NCBI GenBank assembly: GCA_044341025.1
Contig: JBIISM010000006.1
Location: 1-64,000, forward strand
Direction of reading: 5' to 3'
Source of the DNA: JABMMZ01 sp044341025
GTDB lineage: Bacteria > Bacteroidota > Bacteroidia > NS11-12g > UBA955
DNA length: 64,000 nucleotides
In this document: positions 44,544 through 52,666 of the stretch, piece by piece
Position numbering within the stretch: the stretch's first letter is position 1
Layout of the letters: the number at the start of each line of letters is the position of its first letter
The notes under the pieces: generated by a model
What the model was told of the DNA's origin: nothing
The model's input: the letters and a program-made list of their open reading frames with translations, nothing else
Databases searched by the model: none
Program-made: the position numbers and the translations under genes

Positions 44544-45554
44544 TTATTTTTCGTTTGAAGGACTATCGTAAGCCCACTTAATGTAAATACTGCCCCAAGT
44601 AAATCCTCCACCGAATGTTGCCAAGATTAAATTATCTCCCTTTTTAAATAATTTTTCAAAATCCCAGAACAGCAAAGGAATTGTACCACTGGTGGTATTT
44701 CCATAGCGTTCAATGTTCATCAATACCTTTTCTGAAGGCAGATTCATTTTCTCTGCTGTATAATCAATAATGCGTTTGTTGGCTTGATGCGCTAATAAAT
44801 AGGTCACGTCATCGGCTGTCAAACCATTTCTTTCCATAATTTTAGTTGACACATCGGCCATATTGGTGGTTGCAAACTTGAACACTGTTTTACCTTCTTG
44901 GTAAACATAATGTTCGCGGGCATCTATGGTTTCGTGTGTTGGCGGCTTTAAAGAACCTCCCGCTTTTTGATGCAAGAATTCTCTTCCAGAGCCGTCAGAT
45001 TTTAAGATTGAATCGATAACACCGTATCCATCTTCATTGGGTTCTAGCAAAACTGCTCCGCCACCATCTCCAAAAATGATGCAGGTATTTCTATCGGTGT
45101 AATCCGTAATGGCGCTCATTTTATCGCATCCACATACTACAACTTTTTTGTATTTCCCAGACTCAATGTATTTTGAACCAATCTCCAATGAATATAAGAA
45201 ACCACTGCAAGCAGCAGCAACGTCAAAACTCCAGGCATTTTTTGCGCCTACTTTATCGGCGATAATGTTAGCAGTAGATGGGAATATCATATCTCCTGTA
45301 ACGGTACCTACAATTAACAAATCAATGTCTAAAGCAGATATACCTCTTTTTTGAAGCAACTCATTTACAGCATGCATAGCCATGTCTGAAGTTGCTAAAC
45401 CAGGAACGTCCAATATTCTGCGCTCTTTAATGCCCGTTCTGGACATAATCCATTCATCGTTGGTATCGACCAATTTCTCTAAATCAAAATTGGTTAATTT
45501 TTTCTCAGGAACATATCCTCCGATTGCGGTAATTGCTGCAGTAATTTTGCCCAT
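44544..45554 (-). CDS. fabH: Beta-ketoacyl-ACP synthase III
   Basis: 336 residues. Starts fatty-acid synthesis by condensing acyl-CoA with malonyl-ACP. The full Cys-His-Asn triad is seen in VAAACSGFLYSLEIG (Cys), LAHQANKRIIDYTAEK (His) and YGNTTSGTIPLLF (Asn). DTNDEWIMSRTGIKERR is the substrate-specific N-terminal block and GGGFTWGSIYIKW the conserved end. It lies 58 nt after plsX. Confidence 0.96.
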   Translation of the reverse strand: MGKITAAITAIGGYVPEKKLTNFDLEKLVDTNDEWIMSRTGIKERRILDVPGLATSDMAMHAVNELLQKRGISALDIDLLIVGTVTGDMIFPSTANIIADKVGAKNAWSFDVAAACSGFLYSLEIGSKYIESGKYKKVVVCGCDKMSAITDYTDRNTCIIFGDGGGAVLLEPNEDGYGVIDSILKSDGSGREFLHQKAGGSLKPPTHETIDAREHYVYQEGKTVFKFATTNMADVSTKIMERNGLTADDVTYLLAHQANKRIIDYTAEKMNLPSEKVLMNIERYGNTTSGTIPLLFWDFEKLFKKGDNLILATFGGGFTWGSIYIKWAYDSPSNEK

Positions 45555-45611
45555 TAATGTTTAAAAGCTTGTTTTAAGCGTTGCAAATTATAAATAAGAT
45601 TTGAAAAAATA

Positions 45612-46550
45612 TCAAAAAGATTGTTTTATTTTATCGATAAGCTTCGAGTTCACCACATCTTTGGCCAATCTAAACATGCTCGTGAAAGTTTCACTTTTAG
45701 AAATTCCATGACCGATAATTACCGGTTCATTAACGCCTAGAATTGCTGTTCCACCATATTGATTAAAATCAAAACGGTCTAAATACGGGTGTTCTATCTT
45801 CAATTTGCAAAGGTTGGTATAAATCCCTTCACAAACTTTCAAAATGATATTTCCAGTTGAGCCGTCACAAACAATGACATCTGCAACATCATTAAAGATA
45901 TCACGACCTTCAATATTTCCGACGAAATTGATTCGATCGTTTGATTCCAATAGAGGGTAAGTTGCTTGATGCAAAATGTTACCCTTTTCTTTTTCTTCAC
46001 CAATACTCAACAAGGCTACTTTAGGGTTATCAATGCCATAAACTTGTTGGGCATATACAGAGCCCAAAATAGCAAATTGATTTAAAACCTCAGGCTTACA
46101 ATCCGCATTGGCTCCAACATCCAACAACAAACCAAAACCTCCACTCATTTTAGGGAGCAGAGATGCGATGGTAGGTCTTTGAACCCCCTCAATAGCTTTT
46201 ACTGAGAATATTGAACCAACCAACATAGCACCAGTATTTCCAGCGCCAATGAAAGCCTCAATTTGTTTTTCTGCTAAATAGCGGTAAGCAACGTTGATGC
46301 TTGAGTTTTTCTTGTGGGCAATAGCCTTGGTGGCGTGCTCGCCCATTTCGATAATCTCTTCTGCATGAACTATTTCCAAAGTACCATCTGGTAAGCCAAG
46401 TTCTTGCATACAAGCCAATATTCGGTCTTTATGACCGAACAAAACTGGAATAACATCAGGCATTTCTTGCCTTGCTGCTACCGCACCTTTTACCGCTTCA
46501 AGAGGTGCAAAATCACCTCCCATAGCGTCTAAACCGATACGCATGGCCAT
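45612..46550 (-). CDS. plsX: Phosphate acyltransferase PlsX
   Basis: 312 residues. Makes acyl-phosphate from acyl-ACP for phospholipid synthesis. IGLDAMGGDFAPLEAVKGA is the N-terminal fingerprint; GNTGAMLVGSIFSVKAIEGVQRPTIASLLP and DVIVCDGSTGNIILKVCEG are core blocks. Spacing to rpmF upstream is 6 nt. This PlsX-FabH-AccBC order behind rpmF is a conserved lipid operon. Confidence 0.95.
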   Translation of the reverse strand: MAMRIGLDAMGGDFAPLEAVKGAVAARQEMPDVIPVLFGHKDRILACMQELGLPDGTLEIVHAEEIIEMGEHATKAIAHKKNSSINVAYRYLAEKQIEAFIGAGNTGAMLVGSIFSVKAIEGVQRPTIASLLPKMSGGFGLLLDVGANADCKPEVLNQFAILGSVYAQQVYGIDNPKVALLSIGEEKEKGNILHQATYPLLESNDRINFVGNIEGRDIFNDVADVIVCDGSTGNIILKVCEGIYTNLCKLKIEHPYLDRFDFNQYGGTAILGVNEPVIIGHGISKSETFTSMFRLAKDVVNSKLIDKIKQSF

Positions 46551-46556
46551 GCTTGA

Positions 46557-46739
46557 TTAGTCGTTACGACCTTTCATTACTTTGACTCCACGGTACATAC
46601 CTGTTTCCAAGTTTACACGGTGGTACAAAGAAATGTCGCCAGTTGTAGGATCAGCGATAAACTGTTTGTTGTCCAGGTTGTGGTGAGTCCTGCGTTTGTC
46701 CCTTCTGGTGCGCGATATTTTTCGTTTAGGATTTGGCAT
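46557..46739 (-). CDS. rpmF: 50S ribosomal protein L32
   Basis: 60 residues. MPNPKRKISRTRRDKRRTHH is the basic N-terminus of bacterial L32 and DNKQFIADPTTGDISLYHRV the core. The paired zinc-binding cysteines are absent, so this is a Cys-free form. It lies 30 nt after the DUF177 gene. Confidence 0.96.
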   Translation of the reverse strand: MPNPKRKISRTRRDKRRTHHNLDNKQFIADPTTGDISLYHRVNLETGMYRGVKVMKGRND

Positions 46740-46769
46740 CTTATTTTATATTATTTTTTTAAAAAATTG

Positions 46770-47285
46770 TTATTCGTCTTCGTCTTCTTCATCAGTGTCT
46801 CTCTCAGGTTGGTCATTGGGTATGGTATCCACATCAATATAGCTGGTTATTTTGTCTGTAACCGCTGGGTCGCAAACCAACCCAATATCCGCACATGTCT
46901 TCTTTATCGGCAATGATAAATACAAAAAATCAAATACATGTTGCGCTATATTTAATTTATAATCATGCGGTGATAAATACATTAAATCATCTTCATTCTC
47001 CTTTGGATGCTCCGTTATTTTAACCAACACAGTGTGTTTGCTTTTTGTCGGTAATCCAATGCGGGTTAAACATCTGTCACAATCCAATTGAATTGTGCCT
47101 TTTAAATCAAACACCAATGTAAACATGGAATTTGACTTGATGAATAACAAGCTGAGAACAATGTCCTGCCCTGTTAAAGAACTGTTGAACGCCTTGAAAA
47201 AAGGCTCGGATATCTGGTACTCAAAATGGTGCTCGCCCTCTTTAAGTTTAATGAACTCTATGTCAAATTCTCTTAGTACATCCAT
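46770..47285 (-). CDS. DUF177 (YceD) family protein
   Basis: 171 residues. GTIQLDCDRCLTRIGLPTKSKHTVLVK carries the family's Cys-x-x-Cys strand and CADIGLVCDPAV is the second cysteine pair; DEEDEDE ends the protein. DUF177 (called YceD in E. coli) is usually the gene directly ahead of rpmF and has been linked to 23S rRNA metabolism; the precise role is open. It begins the fatty-acid/phospholipid operon. Promoter TACCTTTG is 29 nt ahead of the ATG. Confidence 0.9.
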   Translation of the reverse strand: MDVLREFDIEFIKLKEGEHHFEYQISEPFFKAFNSSLTGQDIVLSLLFIKSNSMFTLVFDLKGTIQLDCDRCLTRIGLPTKSKHTVLVKITEHPKENEDDLMYLSPHDYKLNIAQHVFDFLYLSLPIKKTCADIGLVCDPAVTDKITSYIDVDTIPNDQPERDTDEEDEDE

Positions 47286-47314
47286 ATATCAGAACTCGTT
47301 TTTAAAACGGACTG

Positions 47315-47322
47315 CAAAGGTA
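47315..47322 (-). promoter_or_regulatory. Promoter -7 element for the DUF177-rpmF-plsX operon
   Basis: TACCTTTG on the minus strand, 29 nt upstream of the first ATG. Confidence 0.6.
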
Positions 47323-47385
47323 ATGGATGCAGTATGATTTTCCAAAATTATTATCTATCTGACTATCAGCTACTTGTGTCATATG

Positions 47386-49974
47386 CTAAAACTGTTGTCC
47401 AATAAAGAAATGGAACTGACCTGGCTTGGTTGTTAGACCCGTATTTAAGGTTTTCCAATCAAATCCATACGCATAATCCAATCCCAATAATCCAAACATC
47501 GGTAAGAACAATCTTATACCAACACCAGCACTTCTTTTTAAATCAAATGGATTGTAGGTTCTAGTATTTACCCATGCATTACCCCCTTCTACAAATGCTT
47601 GCAAATAAATAGATGCACTAGGTGAATTGGTTACCGGGAATCTTAATTCACAGGTAAACTTATTAAATATCGCCGCACCTGAATTGCTAGATCCGCCAAC
47701 AGCATTTTCTGTAATGGTTCTGTCAGGGTATCCACGCAATGAAATAATTTCAGTACCTATTTGTCCAAAACTGTTCAATCCGCTTCCTCCCACCATAAAA
47801 CGCTCAAATGGCGACAAGCCAATGTCTTTGTTGTAATAACCCAAATAACCAAAACGCATCTTAGTGGCCAAAACAAATTTACCAAATACTTTGTGGTACT
47901 GCTCTGCATCAAACTTCCATTTGTGGTATTCTATCCATTTGTATTTTTCGGTCAATGAAACAGCTGAATAGTCTTTATTTGTAAACTTAGATATTGGAGG
48001 CGTAGCGGCCAAACTGAATGTGAAAGTTGAGCCCCCTGTTGGAAATATCGGCTCATTTACAGAGCTCCTACTCAAAACATATTTAAATTCTACGTTGTTG
48101 CTTCTGCCTGTATTCAGTTGCAAACCAAATGCGCCATTTGCGTTGTTCAGTTCATATTGTTGTAAGCTGAATGAATAAAATGAAGAGAAATAATCATCTG
48201 GCCATTTTAAACGTTTACCCAATGACAAAGAGAATCCGGTAATCTTAATAAAACGTTTGTCTGGATCTGTCCGCGGTCTAGCATCAAAAGATTGATTGGT
48301 TCTGTACAAACTGGAGGTAAACGAATTTGGCTTCTTTCCACCAAACCATGGCTCAGTGAATGAGAAATTATAAGATTGGTAGTACAATCCATTCGATTGT
48401 GCTCTGATGCTTAATTTTTGACCATCTCCAGAAGGCAATGGATTCCACATAGAAGGATGGAATAATTTACGCGTCGAAAAATTATTCAAAGACAATCCAA
48501 GTGTTCCAACCAAACCGCCATAACCATATGACTGACCTTGGATTGCATTCCTATTGTTTCCACCCCAACCGCCCGACAATTCAATTTGGTCGTTGGCCTT
48601 TTCAGATACAGTATATTCTATATCAACAGTACCAGCGGCAGGATTTGGAACTGGATTTACGCCCATCGCCTGAGGATCAAAATAACCCAATTGAGACAAT
48701 TCTCGAATTGACCTTTGGATGTCACTTCTAGAAAATTTCTGACCTGGTCTTGTTCTTAATTCACGTAAAACAACGTGGTCGCTGGTCTTGGTGTTTCCTT
48801 TTACTATAATTTTGTTGTAAATGGCTTGCGAACGCTCAATAATTCTAACTTCTATATCAATACTATCATTCTCTACTTTTACTTCTACTGGTGTAACACC
48901 GAAAAACAAATATCCATCATCCATATACAAACTCGAAATGTCCGTTCCGTTGGGACTGAAATACAAACGTTCATCCAACACTGTCTGATCGTATATATCA
49001 CCTTTCTTTAATCCAAGAACTCTGCCTAAATCTATACTGCTGTATTTGTTATTACCTGTAAATGTCACATTTCTAAAGTAATACTTCCTTCCTTCGTTAA
49101 CACCGATTTTGATAACCACTTTATTGGGACTGATACGCACAACCGAATCAAAAGAAATGCTTGCATCTCTATATCCCTTGCTGTTGTATTTTGTAATTAC
49201 GCTTTTTAATTCCTCTTTATAGGTTTCTTCAACAAATTTTGAAGAGGCAAACAAATTGATTTTTTTACGTTGGCGCTTGGTTTTCTTTAAACTGCGTCTC
49301 AAATCCAAATCTGCCACATCGGCATTGCCAACAAACTCAATATCGTATACTTTTACCTTCTTGCCTTTGTCAATGGCAATGCGCAAAATATCTTTATTTG
49401 GAGTTGTATCTGCTTCTTGCTTGAAATCAATTTTTACCCCATAAAACCCTTTTTTATAATAATGGCTTTTGATTTCACGTCTCAACTTGTTTAACATGTC
49501 TTCGTTAATCACCATACCCGCTTTAACGCTCAATTCTTCGCGTAAGGTTTTGGCTTCAGACTTGCCTATTCCTCTAATACCAAAACGCGCCAAACGCGGG
49601 CGCTCTTGAACTTCTATAACCAAATATATTTTTCCGTCTACAATTTTCTTTGCATAGACACTAACAAATGAAAAATAGCCTTGCTTCCAAAGATTTTCAA
49701 TGGCCTGTGATATTTCGTTTCCAGGTACTTTTATGCGCTGGTTAAAAGACAATCCAGTGTTAAAAATGACTATGTTTTTATCAATGTATTTATTGCCTTT
49801 GGTTTCAATCGATACGATGGTATATTCTTTCGGCTTATTATAATCCAAAGGAAGATAATTCCGTGTAGAGTCTTGAGCCATCAGTGTCGAAACACCGAAA
49901 ACAGCCTGCAGGCAGAAAACAAGCGATAATGCAAAGTTTTTCCTATGGTTTAATTTGATCACTTGTTTTTCCAA
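47386..49974 (-). CDS. bamA: Outer membrane assembly factor BamA
   Basis: 862 residues, TTG start (GTG 49962 also possible). Signal peptide near residues 13-34 (ending LMAQ), then five POTRA domains over about 45-430 (repeats such as TIVSIETKGNKYIDKNIV, VKVYDIEFVGNADV, YYFRNVTFTGNNKYSS and YNKIIVKGNTKTSDHV), then the 16-strand barrel with WGGNNRNAIQGQSYGYGGLVGTLGLSLNN and the C-terminal GLDYAYGFDWKT-type strand ending in IGQQF. It inserts beta-barrel proteins in the outer membrane. It overlaps uppS by 32 nt, so both are read from one mRNA. Confidence 0.95.
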   Translation of the reverse strand: MEKQVIKLNHRKNFALSLVFCLQAVFGVSTLMAQDSTRNYLPLDYNKPKEYTIVSIETKGNKYIDKNIVIFNTGLSFNQRIKVPGNEISQAIENLWKQGYFSFVSVYAKKIVDGKIYLVIEVQERPRLARFGIRGIGKSEAKTLREELSVKAGMVINEDMLNKLRREIKSHYYKKGFYGVKIDFKQEADTTPNKDILRIAIDKGKKVKVYDIEFVGNADVADLDLRRSLKKTKRQRKKINLFASSKFVEETYKEELKSVITKYNSKGYRDASISFDSVVRISPNKVVIKIGVNEGRKYYFRNVTFTGNNKYSSIDLGRVLGLKKGDIYDQTVLDERLYFSPNGTDISSLYMDDGYLFFGVTPVEVKVENDSIDIEVRIIERSQAIYNKIIVKGNTKTSDHVVLRELRTRPGQKFSRSDIQRSIRELSQLGYFDPQAMGVNPVPNPAAGTVDIEYTVSEKANDQIELSGGWGGNNRNAIQGQSYGYGGLVGTLGLSLNNFSTRKLFHPSMWNPLPSGDGQKLSIRAQSNGLYYQSYNFSFTEPWFGGKKPNSFTSSLYRTNQSFDARPRTDPDKRFIKITGFSLSLGKRLKWPDDYFSSFYSFSLQQYELNNANGAFGLQLNTGRSNNVEFKYVLSRSSVNEPIFPTGGSTFTFSLAATPPISKFTNKDYSAVSLTEKYKWIEYHKWKFDAEQYHKVFGKFVLATKMRFGYLGYYNKDIGLSPFERFMVGGSGLNSFGQIGTEIISLRGYPDRTITENAVGGSSNSGAAIFNKFTCELRFPVTNSPSASIYLQAFVEGGNAWVNTRTYNPFDLKRSAGVGIRLFLPMFGLLGLDYAYGFDWKTLNTGLTTKPGQFHFFIGQQF

Positions 49975-50695
49975 ATCTTCTTTCGCGTTTTTGATAGTCT
50001 ACAATAGCTCGATAAAAGGCCTCTTGGTCGAATTCCGGCCAATAGATATCGGTAAAATAAAATTCACCATAGGCCATTTCCCAAAGCATAAAATTACTGA
50101 TGCGGAATTCTCCGCTGGTTCTTATTAACAAATCCAGCTCCGGTAATGCTCCAGTATTTAAACTTTCGCTGATTGTTTTTTCATTGATATCTTCAACCTT
50201 AATGCTTCCATTTTGGACGGATTCGGCAATTTGTTTGGTTGCCTGAACAATATCCCAACGGGCGCTGTAGTTTAAAGCCAATACCAAATCCATGCTGTCA
50301 TTGTTTGCAGTTAAAGCCATCGCTTCCTGCAATTCATTGTATGCGTCTTTGGGCAATGCTTCAATATTGCCAATGGTCCGCAAACGGATGTTGTTTTTTT
50401 GCAATGTTGCCACCTCTTTCCTAATGGTTCTAACCAATAAGGCCATAATGGCTTTCACTTCCAATTGGGGTCTATTCCAATTCTCTGTGCTGAATGTATA
50501 AAGGGTTAAATACTTAACACCCAAGCGCGCTGCTGTTTCTGCCACTGTGCGAACAGATTTAACACCGTACTCGTGACCAACAAGCCTAGGAAGTGCTCTT
50601 TTTTTTGCCCATCTCCCATTGCCATCCATGATAATGGCAATGTGTTTCGGTAATTTCTCTCGATCTATTTGAGGTAAAAGACTATCGGTGGGCAT
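49943..50695 (-). CDS. uppS: Undecaprenyl diphosphate synthase
   Basis: About 250 residues from ATG 50695 (MPTDSLLPQIDREK). The upstream in-frame ATG 50713 lies 1 nt after a TACTTTTG element and would be at or before the transcription start, so I prefer 50695. IAIIMDGNGRWAKKRALPR gives the catalytic Asp and P-loop of cis-prenyl transferases; LTLYTFSTENWNRP, LLIRTSGEFRISNFMLWEMAYGEFYF and WPEF follow in the standard order. It makes the lipid carrier for peptidoglycan and O-glycan synthesis and is followed by bamA. Confidence 0.96.
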   Translation of the reverse strand: MPTDSLLPQIDREKLPKHIAIIMDGNGRWAKKRALPRLVGHEYGVKSVRTVAETAARLGVKYLTLYTFSTENWNRPQLEVKAIMALLVRTIRKEVATLQKNNIRLRTIGNIEALPKDAYNELQEAMALTANNDSMDLVLALNYSARWDIVQATKQIAESVQNGSIKVEDINEKTISESLNTGALPELDLLIRTSGEFRISNFMLWEMAYGEFYFTDIYWPEFDQEAFYRAIVDYQKRERRFGKTSDQIKP

Positions 50696-50714
50696 CTGCT
50701 GAGCTCTAAGCATG

Positions 50715-50722
50715 CAAAAGTA
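50715..50722 (-). promoter_or_regulatory. Promoter -7 element for uppS-bamA
   Basis: TACTTTTG on the minus strand. It is 19 nt from ATG 50695 but only 1 nt from ATG 50713, which decides the start. Confidence 0.55.
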
Positions 50723-50771
50723 TGATTTATTTTCCGAAAATTATAACGAAGTTAATAGCTATTAGATACAA

Positions 50772-51608
50772 CTACATACCTGAACATGGATCGCCAATAA
50801 CATTCCTAAAAGTTAGCGTAATTCCGACCATAAAATACCAATCCTTTAAATTGGGGTCTCCCCGCATATTACCACCTTTTATAGGCTTGTTGTTGTTTAA
50901 AGTTTCAGGGTGCGAATAGTCGCCCGCCCCAGCACCCTGCTTTGCAACTATTGAATTGTAATCGACATATTGTCCTTTTGTGTCGTCGAGATAATCGGTA
51001 AATGTTTTTCGGAAGCCCATTTCCAATCCGATTACCGTTCGGCGCTTCACATTAAATTTATAGCCCAAGCCCAATGTCAAGGAAGGTTGAATAAAGGCGT
51101 ATTGCCTTTTGTCGTTTACATTCTGGCCTTCCGTTCCAATGTCCCTTAATTCCAATTTGTCTCCACTTGGCAAACGGTGAACTGGATTAAACATAAACAT
51201 ATTAAAACCGGCAAACACAAAAGTAGTCGAATTTTCTTCGTGCTGGTTGGCGTTGATGCCAAAAGGTTTGAAATTAAATTCCACATTGTAACCCAATTCG
51301 TAAATATCACTTTCAAAAGAGATGTTCCTGTATGTATTCGCCGAAAAATTTTGATCGCTGCCTGAGATACTGGCATAGGTAAATTGATATCTGCTGCTAA
51401 AATATTTTGAGTGGTGGTATTTGTACATCAAGCCAATAGCTGGATGCGACTCAGACAAAACAATTTCAGGCGCAATGTCACCCGTGTAATTACTTGCCCC
51501 TAAAAAAAGACCAAACTCTGTCACGCCATTCCTGAACCTTTGCGCATAAGCATCAAAGGACAACAGCAAAGACAGCAGTGTCAAAAACCTAAAATTAAAA
51601 TAAAGCAC
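50772..51608 (-). CDS. DUF6089 outer-membrane protein (paralogue 2)
   Basis: 278 residues, GTG start, signal peptide (LSLLLSFDAYAQ). The N-terminal TEFGLFLGASNYTGDI, SRYQFTYASISGSDQNF, FKSDIYELGYNVEFNF pattern and the block GLEMGFRKTFTDYLDDTKGQYVD form a beta-barrel of the DUF6089 family. It lies between its paralogue and uppS. Role in the outer membrane is not established. Confidence 0.85.
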   Translation of the reverse strand: MLYFNFRFLTLLSLLLSFDAYAQRFRNGVTEFGLFLGASNYTGDIAPEIVLSESHPAIGLMYKYHHSKYFSSRYQFTYASISGSDQNFSANTYRNISFESDIYELGYNVEFNFKPFGINANQHEENSTTFVFAGFNMFMFNPVHRLPSGDKLELRDIGTEGQNVNDKRQYAFIQPSLTLGLGYKFNVKRRTVIGLEMGFRKTFTDYLDDTKGQYVDYNSIVAKQGAGAGDYSHPETLNNNKPIKGGNMRGDPNLKDWYFMVGITLTFRNVIGDPCSGM

Positions 51609-51629
51609 GTGTAATTTTCTCCCGATAGG

Positions 51630-52520
51630 CTAGAAGTTAAAGCAAGGTTGACGTCCACCATGAATACGGTAAGTCAAAGTCAAACCGCCAATAACATACC
51701 AATCTTTGGTTGCAGAGTTTCCTCTTAAATCACCATTTTCAAATGGCGTTTGTCCCACTTCCATGCTTCTGTCTTTTAATGCGACAGCCATTGGACCACT
51801 AGCGCCTCCAACGATAATATTGTCAACGTAGATTGATGAAACATCATCTAAATAATCTGTAAATGTTTTTCTAACGCCAAATTCAAATCCAAACGCCCAA
51901 TAGTCGTCCAATTGCCACTTCGCCCCTAAGCCTACAGGCACACTTAATTGGGTTAAAGAGTAACGTCTTTTATCATTAAACTTGGTGGTTTCCTGTCCTT
52001 CTGTTCCCAATGGTTGCAATTCAATCCAGTCGCCATCTTGGGCCTGTAAAGAAGCGTCCATCATATACGATTGGTAGTTAAACTGGGCTTTAGGATTAAA
52101 ACGGAAAACAGAAACTCCTGCGAACAAATAGGGTGACCATCCATAAGATGCTTTGGTTTGCTCATAACCTCTGATGTTCCATTCTGCTTGAACTGAAAAT
52201 TCAACGATGTCTGATTTGAAACTTAAATTTCTTCTGCCTCTGTATGCATCTGATGCAAAGTTTTTATCCGAACCTTCGATTTTACCATAAATGGCCGTGC
52301 CTTTAAATGTCAAATAGGGACCGTAGTTGTATCGGCATATTAAGCCACCCGCAAACTTGGTCTTATTCCACAATGGCATATAGCCATCGGTAAATTCACC
52401 CATGTAGTTTGATCCTCCTAAGTAGGGACCGAAATCAAGAGAGCTCACTTTCTTTTGAGAGAATGCCATAAATGGCACTAAAAGCAGCAGGGTTAGGGTT
52501 ATAATTAATCTATTTTTCAT
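51630..52520 (-). CDS. DUF6089 outer-membrane protein (paralogue 1)
   Basis: About 296 residues from ATG 52520, with a signal peptide (VPFMAFSQ). It shares with the downstream gene the order GPYLGGSNYMGEF, GLICRYNYGPYLTFKGTAIYGKIEGSDKNF, FKSDIVEFSVQAEWNI, KRRYSLTQLSVPVGLGAKW and FGVRKTFTDYLDDVSSIYVDN, so the pair is a tandem duplication of the same barrel type. 21 nt separate the genes. The leader carries TAATTTCG, one base off the -7 element. Confidence 0.85.
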   Translation of the reverse strand: MKNRLIITLTLLLLVPFMAFSQKKVSSLDFGPYLGGSNYMGEFTDGYMPLWNKTKFAGGLICRYNYGPYLTFKGTAIYGKIEGSDKNFASDAYRGRRNLSFKSDIVEFSVQAEWNIRGYEQTKASYGWSPYLFAGVSVFRFNPKAQFNYQSYMMDASLQAQDGDWIELQPLGTEGQETTKFNDKRRYSLTQLSVPVGLGAKWQLDDYWAFGFEFGVRKTFTDYLDDVSSIYVDNIIVGGASGPMAVALKDRSMEVGQTPFENGDLRGNSATKDWYVIGGLTLTYRIHGGRQPCFNF

Positions 52521-52611
52521 CAACGCACAAAAAACAATTTACGAAATTAGTACTTTTCAATGATAAAACGAAAAAACCAGGGAATTATTTTACGAATAGA
52601 AAACCTTTGAC

Positions 52612-52660
52612 TTTACAAGTCTGTGGTCAAGACTTGTAAGTTTTGCTTGCGGAAGCAAAA
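52612..52660. repeat. Two tandem hairpins after the CHU_C gene
   Basis: TTACAAGTC (52613-52621) pairs with GACTTGTAA (52631-52639), 9 bp; then TTTTGCTT (52641-52648) pairs with AAGCAAAA (52653-52660), 8 bp with a 4-nt GCGG loop. No T-run follows on either strand. They sit 7 nt after the stop of the 1180-residue gene and could be RNA-processing or weak terminator sites. Confidence 0.5.
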
Positions 52661-52666
52661 ATACAG

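Noticed and set aside
47761..48392. Antisense and plus-strand frames inside bamA
   Set aside because: Shadow of the barrel region.
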